Of a stretch of 16,348 nucleotides of DNA, positions 7,793 through 14,178 are shown piece after piece (the stretch's first letter is position 1; each line of letters opens with the position of its first letter). The position numbers and the translations under genes are program-made. Location: the NCBI GenBank assembly GCA_964501985.1, contig CAZCVY010000159.1, forward strand, positions 1-16,348, read 5' to 3'. Under the pieces are notes generated by a model, which was not told where the DNA came from, ran no database searches, and was given only the letters and a program-made list of their open reading frames with translations. The DNA comes from Bog-366 sp964501985. Its GTDB lineage: Bacteria; Acidobacteriota; Terriglobia; UBA7540.

Positions 7793-7804
7793 TTCGAATT
7801 CGAA
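7793..7804. repeat. 12-bp perfect palindrome upstream of the rmuC ribosome binding site
   Basis: TTCGAATTCGAA is self-complementary and is followed by TT, so the local sequence is a short tandem of ATTCGA. It ends a few bases upstream of the GAGG that serves rmuC. Palindromes this long are expected by chance a few times in 16 kb, so an operator role is only a possibility. Confidence 0.4.
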
Positions 7805-7861
7805 TTAGGGAGAGTGTTGGGCACGGTTTCTACTCCAAGATCTCAAGCCAGAAAGCCAAAA

Positions 7862-10800
7862 TCAGAAGCTTTCTTCGTGTGCCGGGCAGATCAGCACATA
7901 GTCGCAATACTTACACGCAAAGCCTGGTTTGGGGGGAAACAACTGTTTTCGGATTTGCCCGGCCACCTCACCGACCTCGGTGATGACCGAATCCAGATCC
8001 TTGGGGGTCCGTACGGTATGCATGGATTCATTATTCGTGAAGCTATAAAAAGTAAGCCTTGTAGGATTGAGGCCCATCTGGTCGCGTGCGGCCAAGGCGT
8101 AGACGGAAAGCTGAAGGCTCTTGTCCGCATCTTTTTGCGACGGCGGCCGGCCGGTCTTGTAATCCACCAGTTCCACAGAATGGTCCGTGAGGGGATTAAT
8201 CTGGTCGATGCGCCCTTCCAGAACGACGTCCCCCAGGTCGAGCGCGAAGTGCGCCTCAGCGGCGAGGGGAAGGGTCGTGAGGGTTTCGTGCCGGCTCACG
8301 AAAACGCGCAGTTGCTCAAGCCCCGCTTTCTTGTACGCCTGTTCCTGATAATCGTCCTCAAAGCCCGCGCCTTTCCAGATCTGCTCGAAGTGCACCTGAA
8401 TTTGCCCGAACTGCACCGGCCCCTTCCGCCGTAGTTCGAAGTACCGGCGCGCGCACTGGTGCATGACGTTGCCGAAAGTAAGAGCTGGCTGCGGCCCGGT
8501 AGGAATCTTCAAATAATGGCTGAACATAAACTTCTGCGGGCATGTGTCGTAGGTCTCGATGGCCGAAGCGCTGAGTTGAAGCTTCTGGTCCGGCTTGATC
8601 GCCGAAGTGCGGCTGGCCCAGGCAGCAATCGGTGGATAGATTCCCGGTGCTCCCGGGGCATCGCTAAACAAGCTGTTCTGTGGCATTGAGGCAAGAGTGC
8701 GCTCGCTCAGTACCGGCTGCGCCAATGGCGGATCAGCCGATTCCGGCGGAGCTTCGGGAACCTGAATACGCTCGATATCACGAGTCTCAATCGAGGCATC
8801 GGAGGTGATATCACCGATGAAGACCGAGGGCTTTTTCCCCGGTTTCGAGACGCTGGAGACATACAAGCGGTCCTCCGCGCGCGTCAAGCCCACATAAAGC
8901 AACCGCCGTTCTTCCTGTTCATGAATGTTGGCAGGCGGTAGCGGCCCCTTGCGAAGGGCTTCGGGAAACTCGATAACGGGTTTCTGCTCGGTATGTGGAA
9001 AGCGCCGAGGCGCCACGCTGAGAACGAACACGACAGGAAACTCCAGGCCTTTAGCGGCGTGCACGGACATCATTTGCACGGCGTGCGAGCTGTTTTCTGG
9101 CTCAGGCGCCTCGATTTGGCCACCGGCCTCGCGGAAGTAAGCAAAGTACTCCAGGAATGCGTCGAGTTTCCAGGATTCGCTTCTTCCGATCCACTTCTCG
9201 ATGAATTTTCGGAAGGATTCGACATAAGCGCCGTCGGGGTCGTGAGGCAGGAAACTCAATTCCAGCTGACCAATCAACCGTTGGAGCACTGCCAACACCG
9301 GGGCGTGCTCGGCATATTTGTGCAATTCGCCCAGCAGACGCTTCAGTTCCGGCCAGCCCGTGGCCTCCAGGCGGCTCGCGTCTCCGGACTTTTCCCAGGA
9401 TTCCAGGACATCATAAAGCGAGCAGCGGTCGCGCAACGCCTGCTTGCGTGCTTCCAGGGCCAACTCCTCCGGGAAACTCCATCGTGGCGTCAGCAGCACA
9501 CGCGTGAGGCTGACGTTATCGTGCGCGGAGTGGATGACGTTCAAGTATGCCGCCAGGTCGCGCAGGATGACACTGGAGAGAATCGACAGGCCGCGTATGG
9601 CAAAGGGGATATTCTTCCGGCGGAATTGTTCGACCAGTGGGTCGCGGTAGCCATGCGCGCGGTAAAGCACGGCGATATCGCCCGGCGGAGTTCCGTGCTG
9701 GGTGAGCCGCGCCACTTCGTCGGCAATCCAAGCCGCTTCGCCGAGGAAGTCAGCCGATTGCAATAAGTAAACCGGCGCACCCTCTTCCCGATTCGTCCGG
9801 AGCCGGGGTTTCGCCTCATAACGGTCGTTCCTCGCGATCAGCACTTCAGCCACACGAAGGATGCGCCTGGTGGAGCGGAAATTGGTGTCCAGAAAAACCG
9901 TCTCGTGCCCAGGAAAGGCTTCGTCAAACATCTTGAAAGCCCCGTGCGACGCGCCGCGAAACCGGTAAATGGCCTGGTCGTCATCGCCCACAGCGGTGAT
10001 GTTGTTCGGCGGAATTACGAGGCGCTTGAGCAACTCCACTTGCGCGTAATTGGTGTCCTGGAATTCATCCACCAAGATATAGCGAAAGCGGCGGCGATAA
10101 GAATCCAGAATGTCCGGCTCGCGGTCGAAAAGGCGGACCGTCTCCGGAATCAGGCTGCCGAGACTCGAACAGCCGGCTTCCTCAATGAGCTTGCGGCTAT
10201 TGCGGAAAACGCGCGCGAGCTCCTGCTTCTTCTGGATTTCCTGGTAAATCAGTGTGCGCTCAGCGCCGTCCAAAGAGGGCGCGATCGCCAAGTAGTCCTT
10301 TTCCATGGATTCCGCGTATCGCTCGAAATCCGCTGGCTCGATCAGCTCATCCTGGCATCGCGAGAAGAAATCGTTCAGCGAGTGCAGAAACGCGCCAGGC
10401 TCGGCAAGCTTCTGGTAAAACTGGAGTCCAAGGGCTTCCATCCTCTGACGGAGGAAGATCCACACATCGACTTTGTCGAGCAGCGTACGCTCGAAATGAC
10501 GTTTCCGCAGCACCTCATAACAGAACGCATGAAATGTGGAGATGTGGGGAAGGGTCTCGATTTCGGGCAAGGCCTCCCGAACGCGGCGTTGCATTTCTCG
10601 CGCCGCCTTTTCAGTGAAAGTCAGCGCCAGTATGTTTTCCGGCTGAATCCCCTGCCCGGAATTTCCCTGCGTGTAACGTGTAGGAGTCTTGAAATCCGAC
10701 AGCAATGCCGGTTCTTCGGCGGCGCTTCCCGCGCCCGTCAAAAGGTGCACGATTCGTTGGGTGATGACGCGGGTCTTGCCGCTGCCCGGCCCGGCAATAA

Positions 10801-10870
10801 TCAGGAGCGGGCCTTGCCCGTGCTCGACGGCTTTCTGTTGTTCGGGGTTCAGCTTGAACGCTGATTTCAT
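7862..10870 (-). CDS. UvrD-type helicase fused to a C-terminal RecB/Cas4-like Fe-S nuclease
   Basis: This 1002-residue protein should unwind DNA with its N-terminal SF1A motor and cut it with its C-terminal nuclease, as in end-resection enzymes of the AddAB/AdnAB group. Motor motifs: GPGSGKT at 27-33, DEFQDT near 268, GDDDQAIYRFRG near 300, HAAKGLEFPVVF near 608 and YVGLTRAEDRL near 660. Nuclease features: TCPQKF at about 776-781, GNVMHQCARRYF, GRID near 885, VDYKTGR near 905 and QLSVYALAA. Cys777 with the closing Cys986, Cys989 and Cys995 (CxxCx5C) match the four-cysteine iron-sulfur staple of AddB, AdnB and Cas4 nucleases. The ATG at 10870 was preferred to an upstream TTG at 10906, because the segment before it is not helicase-like. 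It lies upstream of rmuC and is divergent from the dehydrogenase. About 25 extra residues follow motif I. AdnAB-like function is inferred. Confidence 0.93.
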   Translation of the reverse strand: MKSAFKLNPEQQKAVEHGQGPLLIIAGPGSGKTRVITQRIVHLLTGAGSAAEEPALLSDFKTPTRYTQGNSGQGIQPENILALTFTEKAAREMQRRVREALPEIETLPHISTFHAFCYEVLRKRHFERTLLDKVDVWIFLRQRMEALGLQFYQKLAEPGAFLHSLNDFFSRCQDELIEPADFERYAESMEKDYLAIAPSLDGAERTLIYQEIQKKQELARVFRNSRKLIEEAGCSSLGSLIPETVRLFDREPDILDSYRRRFRYILVDEFQDTNYAQVELLKRLVIPPNNITAVGDDDQAIYRFRGASHGAFKMFDEAFPGHETVFLDTNFRSTRRILRVAEVLIARNDRYEAKPRLRTNREEGAPVYLLQSADFLGEAAWIADEVARLTQHGTPPGDIAVLYRAHGYRDPLVEQFRRKNIPFAIRGLSILSSVILRDLAAYLNVIHSAHDNVSLTRVLLTPRWSFPEELALEARKQALRDRCSLYDVLESWEKSGDASRLEATGWPELKRLLGELHKYAEHAPVLAVLQRLIGQLELSFLPHDPDGAYVESFRKFIEKWIGRSESWKLDAFLEYFAYFREAGGQIEAPEPENSSHAVQMMSVHAAKGLEFPVVFVLSVAPRRFPHTEQKPVIEFPEALRKGPLPPANIHEQEERRLLYVGLTRAEDRLYVSSVSKPGKKPSVFIGDITSDASIETRDIERIQVPEAPPESADPPLAQPVLSERTLASMPQNSLFSDAPGAPGIYPPIAAWASRTSAIKPDQKLQLSASAIETYDTCPQKFMFSHYLKIPTGPQPALTFGNVMHQCARRYFELRRKGPVQFGQIQVHFEQIWKGAGFEDDYQEQAYKKAGLEQLRVFVSRHETLTTLPLAAEAHFALDLGDVVLEGRIDQINPLTDHSVELVDYKTGRPPSQKDADKSLQLSVYALAARDQMGLNPTRLTFYSFTNNESMHTVRTPKDLDSVITEVGEVAGQIRKQLFPPKPGFACKYCDYVLICPAHEESF

Positions 10871-10901
10871 CAACCCATTATTTCGCGAAGCATCGAAGGG
10901 A

Positions 10902-10931
10902 CGCAAGCGAAGGAGCGGCCGATCGCTTGCG
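10902..10931. repeat. 9-bp perfect inverted repeat in the divergent helicase/dehydrogenase gap
   Basis: CGCAAGCGA (10902-10910) and TCGCTTGCG (10923-10931) are exact reverse complements, 12 bp apart. They sit within the 96-bp gap between two divergently transcribed genes. The half-site spacing is compatible with a dimeric regulator, or the repeat could form a hairpin in either leader. There is no T-tract on either side. No convincing promoter pair was found in this gap, so the regulatory role is inferred from position only. Confidence 0.5.
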
Positions 10932-10966
10932 GCCCCGCACCGTCTTCGATAAACTCGGAGCTAACC

Positions 10967-11962
10967 ATGCGCGCCATGCTTCTGGAAAAACCGCGCCCCG
11001 CTGCGGAGAACCCTCTAAGGCTCGCAGAGCTTCCCATCCCACAACCTGGCCCCGGCGAAATCCGCCTTCGCGTGCGAGCTTGCGGTATTTGCCATACGGA
11101 TCTGCACATCGTGGAAGGGGATTTGCAGCTTCCCAAGCTTCCGCTAGTTCCCGGCCATCAAATCGTCGGCACAGTGGACGCTCTCGGCGCGGACGTGAAC
11201 GGTTTTCGACAGGGCGACCGCGTGGGTGTACCGTGGCTCTATTCGACTTGCGGGGAGTGCGTATACTGCCGCAAAGGCTTGGAGAACTTGTGCGAGCGGG
11301 CGCGATTCACGGGCTTTCATGTCGATGGCGGCTATGCGGAAGCGATGGTGGCTCCCGCCGCCTTTGCCTACCCTCTCCCCGCGAGTTTCTCGGACGTGGA
11401 AGCTGCGCCTTTGCTCTGTGCCGGGGTCATCGGCTACCGCGCGCTGAAGCTCTCGAACCTCCAGCCGGGCGGGCGGCTGGGTCTTTACGGTTTTGGCGCG
11501 TCGGCGCATATTGTGATCCAGATAGCGCGCCACTGGAGTTGTGAAGTCTGTGTCTTTACGCGCGCGGAATCGCACCGCCAATTGGCGCGCCAGCTCGGGG
11601 CCATGTGGACGGGCGCGGCGGGTGACCCGCCCCCGAAGCCGCTCGATGCGGCCATCATTTTCGCCCCGTCCGGCGCGCTTGTCCCCGAGGGGCTGCGCGC
11701 GCTTCGCAAAGGCGGCACGTTGGCGCTCGCGGGTATTACCATGTCTTCCCTACCCGAAATGGACTATCAACTCCTCTATCACGAGCGCGTCCTGCGCAGC
11801 GTGGCGAACAGCACGCGTGAGGATGTGCGTGCCCTGCTCCGTCTCGCCGCGGAAGTTCCCGTGCGCACCGAGGTCGAACCCTTCCAGCTTCCCGAGGCAA
11901 ATCACGCCTTGCAAAACCTCAAAAGCAGTAAAATTCACGGCGCCGGGGTACTGGTGATCTAA
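10967..11962 (+). CDS. Zinc-dependent alcohol dehydrogenase family protein (AdhA/CAD-like MDR)
   Basis: This 331-residue medium-chain dehydrogenase/reductase would oxidise alcohols or reduce aldehydes with a nicotinamide cofactor. The catalytic zinc region is GICHTDLH with Cys39, Cys42 and His43, followed by PGHQIVG with His64. The structural zinc lobe is CGECVYCRKGLENLC, with all four cysteines. The Rossmann motif LYGFGASAH follows, then AGVIGYRALKLSNL and the C-terminal HGAGVLVI. Overall it fits the zinc-binding alcohol dehydrogenase subfamily recalled as TIGR02822. One oddity is GHQ where relatives usually have GHE. The substrate cannot be told from sequence. The ATG at 10967 has CGGAG 6 nt upstream. 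The gene is divergent from the helicase-nuclease and convergent with the NYN gene across 56 bp, so it is probably transcribed alone. Confidence 0.92.
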   Translation: MRAMLLEKPRPAAENPLRLAELPIPQPGPGEIRLRVRACGICHTDLHIVEGDLQLPKLPLVPGHQIVGTVDALGADVNGFRQGDRVGVPWLYSTCGECVYCRKGLENLCERARFTGFHVDGGYAEAMVAPAAFAYPLPASFSDVEAAPLLCAGVIGYRALKLSNLQPGGRLGLYGFGASAHIVIQIARHWSCEVCVFTRAESHRQLARQLGAMWTGAAGDPPPKPLDAAIIFAPSGALVPEGLRALRKGGTLALAGITMSSLPEMDYQLLYHERVLRSVANSTREDVRALLRLAAEVPVRTEVEPFQLPEANHALQNLKSSKIHGAGVLVI

Positions 11963-12018
11963 AAGCACGAGCCCCTGACCTCAGACAGTCGCCTCGAAGC
12001 CAGCTAACCCGGTTCGCC

Positions 12019-13581
12019 CTAGTCTTCCTTCGCCTCCGCTGGTTCCTTGGTTTTGCGCCGAGTGGAGGGCTTGCGCTTACTGGTCTTCGCCCCTGCTTTG
12101 GGTGCGCGCGGCTTACGTGGTTTGGATTGAGGAGCGGATTCCGCAGGAACCAGATCCTCACCCGGGGCGGGGGCCGGCGCCGGCGGCTCGGTTGGCTCGG
12201 CGATTTCCTCTGGTAGGGCTTCCACTTCCCAATTCACGTCAGTTTCGACCGGGAGAAGGAAGTCCGGCTCAAGCTCGGGCTCAATTCCCGGCTCGAGCTC
12301 CGACCCGGCCTCTGGTTCAAGGCCCGGTTCAAGCTCCTGTGGCGCTCCCACTGCAATCTCAACATCCGCCAACGTGGCAGGAGTCACAGTAGGAGCGGGG
12401 CCGGCTGGAAAGACTCGCCAAACACCTTTGCGGTCGCGGTGCAGTCGCAGCCAGCCTTCACGCTGTGCTTGGTGGAGAAGATCCAGCAGGCCGCGAAAAC
12501 CCGATCGCTCATCAACGGCTGCCCCGGCGGCGCGCAAGAGCTGCCGGATCTGCCGCAGATAGACCGGACGGTTGGGGGCTTTATCAAAATGTCCCGGCAA
12601 AGCTTGGCGCAACACGGTGAGTGCCTCATCCGGACTCGCGGGCGGGGACACAAGTCCGGGCGCGATTGGCGCTGGAACTGGCGGAGCGATTGCAGGAGGC
12701 GGCGTATCCGGAACCTCGCTCGCTGGACCATCAGCAGCAGCCGCTGCCGCGGGTTCGACCTCTCCCGTAGGAGCCTCCCCTGCCGGTTCCACCGGAGTCT
12801 CCCGAGCGGCCTCGCCCTCCAAAACCTCGACAAGATAACCGCGGTCAGTCCGGCGCATTTCCACCAAACCCGCCTTGCGCAGCTTCTGGATGAATTCCAG
12901 GAACGAGCCGGCGCCGAAATCTCGCTCGCTGAAAGTGGCATCAAGTTGCAACAACGTGCTCTTCAGCAGACCGAGTTGCGGGGCAACTTCGCGTTCGGCC
13001 AGAATTTGCAACGCGCGCTGGATATTTGGCATGGCGGTGGAGAGCGCTCGTCCCTCCGCGTTGCGCGCCGCGGTGCGCTGAATGCGAGGTGTTCGGGCGC
13101 TGTCGCCGCCGGTTTTCAGCAGGTTCTCGTAAGAAATAAACTCGTGGCAGTTCCGCTGCAAAATGCCGGAGGTAAACTGGCGGCCACCGACAACGAACAC
13201 GCGCTTGTCGTATTGTTTCAGCTTTTCCACCAACGCGATGAAGTCGCTGTCGCCGCCAACAATCACAAAGGTATTGATGTGGTTGTGGGTGAAAGCCATT
13301 TCCAGTGCGTCTAGCGCCAGGTTGATGTCCGCCCCGTTCTTGTCGCCGCGGGGTGTTACGCTGCGTTGCACCATATGGATCGCGTGCTGCGTCATCTCGC
13401 GGCTATACTCGTTTGAACGGGGCCAGTCGCCGTAGGCAACCTTGCTCACCACCTCGCCCCGCTCCTTGAGCGCCTCAAGAACGATGGAAACGTCGAAATC
13501 TTTCCCTAGCGTCTCCTTGACGCCAATCTGGATGTTGTCAAAATCAATGTACACTGCAATTTTCAGTCTTTCTTCGGCCAC
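12019..13581 (-). CDS. NYN-domain putative RNase with two OST-HTH/LOTUS-like modules
   Basis: NYN domains are PIN-like, metal-dependent nuclease folds that usually cut RNA, and LOTUS (OST-HTH) modules bind RNA. The 520-residue product opens with IAVYIDFDN (Asp13 and Asp15). NGADINLALDAL near residue 84 and VGGDSDFIALVEKL near 107 complete the acidic pocket. A LOTUS-like winged helix spans about 180-255 (LKSTLLQLDATFSERDFG, then KAGLVEMRRTDRGYLV). A second helical module spans about 320-392 (VYLRQIRQLLRAAG, ending GVWRVFP). Between and after these lie Ala/Pro-rich linkers, an acidic ELEP-type repeat (about 414-439) and a Lys/Arg-rich tail. The start was set at the GTG at 13581, which has AGAGGGG just upstream; GTG codons at 13596 and 13611 are alternatives. 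The target RNA is unknown. The gene stands alone. Confidence 0.88.
   Translation of the reverse strand: MAEERLKIAVYIDFDNIQIGVKETLGKDFDVSIVLEALKERGEVVSKVAYGDWPRSNEYSREMTQHAIHMVQRSVTPRGDKNGADINLALDALEMAFTHNHINTFVIVGGDSDFIALVEKLKQYDKRVFVVGGRQFTSGILQRNCHEFISYENLLKTGGDSARTPRIQRTAARNAEGRALSTAMPNIQRALQILAEREVAPQLGLLKSTLLQLDATFSERDFGAGSFLEFIQKLRKAGLVEMRRTDRGYLVEVLEGEAARETPVEPAGEAPTGEVEPAAAAAADGPASEVPDTPPPAIAPPVPAPIAPGLVSPPASPDEALTVLRQALPGHFDKAPNRPVYLRQIRQLLRAAGAAVDERSGFRGLLDLLHQAQREGWLRLHRDRKGVWRVFPAGPAPTVTPATLADVEIAVGAPQELEPGLEPEAGSELEPGIEPELEPDFLLPVETDVNWEVEALPEEIAEPTEPPAPAPAPGEDLVPAESAPQSKPRKPRAPKAGAKTSKRKPSTRRKTKEPAEAKED
12264..12335 (-). repeat. Six imperfect 12-bp tandem units inside the NYN gene
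   Basis: On the plus strand the units start at 12264, 12276, 12288, 12300, 12312 and 12324, with CCGGCTCAAGCT as the clearest copy. Units 1, 3 and 6 are the most alike, while 4 and 5 have drifted. In protein they give a four-residue repeat of the form [E/G]-[L/I]-E-P. The 12-bp period keeps the frame, so copy number can change without breaking the gene. Confidence 0.7.
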
Positions 13582-13892
13582 AATCCCCTCTTTCACCTGG
13601 GACACCTTCACGACTCATCGCGCGGGCACTCCTCAGGATAGTGCTTCACCCCAACATCATACTCCCATAGGTCAGATCTTGGCACTTCCAGATTTGACGT
13701 CGAGCCCGGAGGATGCCTCCTTCACGGACAACACGCCCGTAGCACGCACGCCTTGCGCGTGGCAGCACGGAGCTCCTTAGGGTGCTCCAAGCCATTCCGG
13801 GTTGTGTGTCTTTTCTGGATTTGGAGAGCGTGACAACCCTTAGCTTTTCTTAGTAACCATCGGATTTCTAGTCTAGGTTATCTATTTGCGCG

Positions 13893-13922
13893 TTTCCACC
13901 CAAAGATAAGTCTCTGTATAAT
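13893..13922 (+). promoter_or_regulatory. Candidate promoter for the propeller gene
   Basis: A perfect -10 TATAAT (13917-13922) lies 18 bp after TTTCCA (13893-13898, 4/6 of the -35 consensus) in an AT-rich patch. Transcription would start near 13929, leaving an unusually long leader of about 250 nt before the ATG at 14179. Confidence 0.4.
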
Positions 13923-14009
13923 ATGCGAGCAATATACCGAATCTCTTGTGCTTTGCGCCCTGATTCCAACGTGCTAACCTACACTGCATGAAGCTCAGGC
14001 CGAGGGAAC

Positions 14010-14069
14010 AGCCCATTCTTGTTCGCGCCAAGACATCCAATCGACTGGGCTCATCATGAAGGGCGCGAA
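14010..14069 (+). other. Interlocking inverted repeats in the propeller-gene leader (possible pseudoknot)
   Basis: AGCCCA (14010-14015) pairs with TGGGCT (14046-14051), and TTCGCGCC (14022-14029) pairs with GGCGCGAA (14062-14069). The arms alternate 1-2-1'-2'. The RNA could therefore form a pseudoknot or switch between two stems. The 8-bp repeat alone could arise by chance in a 560-bp gap. Confidence 0.3.
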
Positions 14070-14092
14070 GGATAATAGTACCGAGCCGTGGC

Positions 14093-14154
14093 AGGCCCGC
14101 GATCTAGCGGAGCCTAGCGATAGGATATTTGCGATCCTCTGACGTCCAAGAGGG
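14093..14154 (+). other. Two hairpins just before the propeller-gene start
   Basis: AGGCCCGC (14093-14100) pairs with GCGG-A-GCCT (14107-14115), with one bulged A and a 6-nt loop. CCTCT (14136-14140) pairs with AGAGG (14149-14153), extendable by one G-U pair. Both lie within the predicted leader and leave the GGGG ribosome binding site at about 14169-14173 free. Confidence 0.3.
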
Positions 14155-14178
14155 ACTCGACACCTGACGGGGGACAAC

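Larger units (their letters stand above)
13612..14178. other. 567-bp intergenic region between the NYN gene and the propeller gene
   Basis: No supported gene lies here. A GGAGG-ATG-CCTCC stem occurs at 13708-13720. TATGAT (13661-13656, minus strand) could be a -10 for the NYN gene, but it lacks a matching -35. A 23-codon frame at 13988 has no ribosome binding site. The stretch at about 13850-13930 is AT-rich and holds the promoter candidate for the downstream gene. The part after it contains several inverted repeats, described separately. Confidence 0.5.

Noticed and set aside
9905..10864. A 319-codon plus-strand frame opposite the helicase-nuclease gene
   Set aside because: The opposite strand carries intact helicase motifs throughout this interval. 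The frame is a long shadow of GC-rich codon usage.
10895..10915. GGGACGCAAGCG resembles the conserved GGGACGCAAAGCC part of a GEMM-type c-di-GMP riboswitch
   Set aside because: The other half of that riboswitch (the paired GCAAACC stem and the receptor helix) is missing, and the bases are explained by the inverted repeat at 10902-10931.
10928..10955. Possible promoter for the dehydrogenase (TTGCGG with TAAACT)
   Set aside because: Transcription would start downstream of the ribosome binding site, only a few bases before the ATG, and both hexamers match poorly.
13988..14059. A 23-codon ORF in the gap before the propeller gene
   Set aside because: No ribosome binding site precedes it, and it overlaps the inverted repeats of the possible leader structure.
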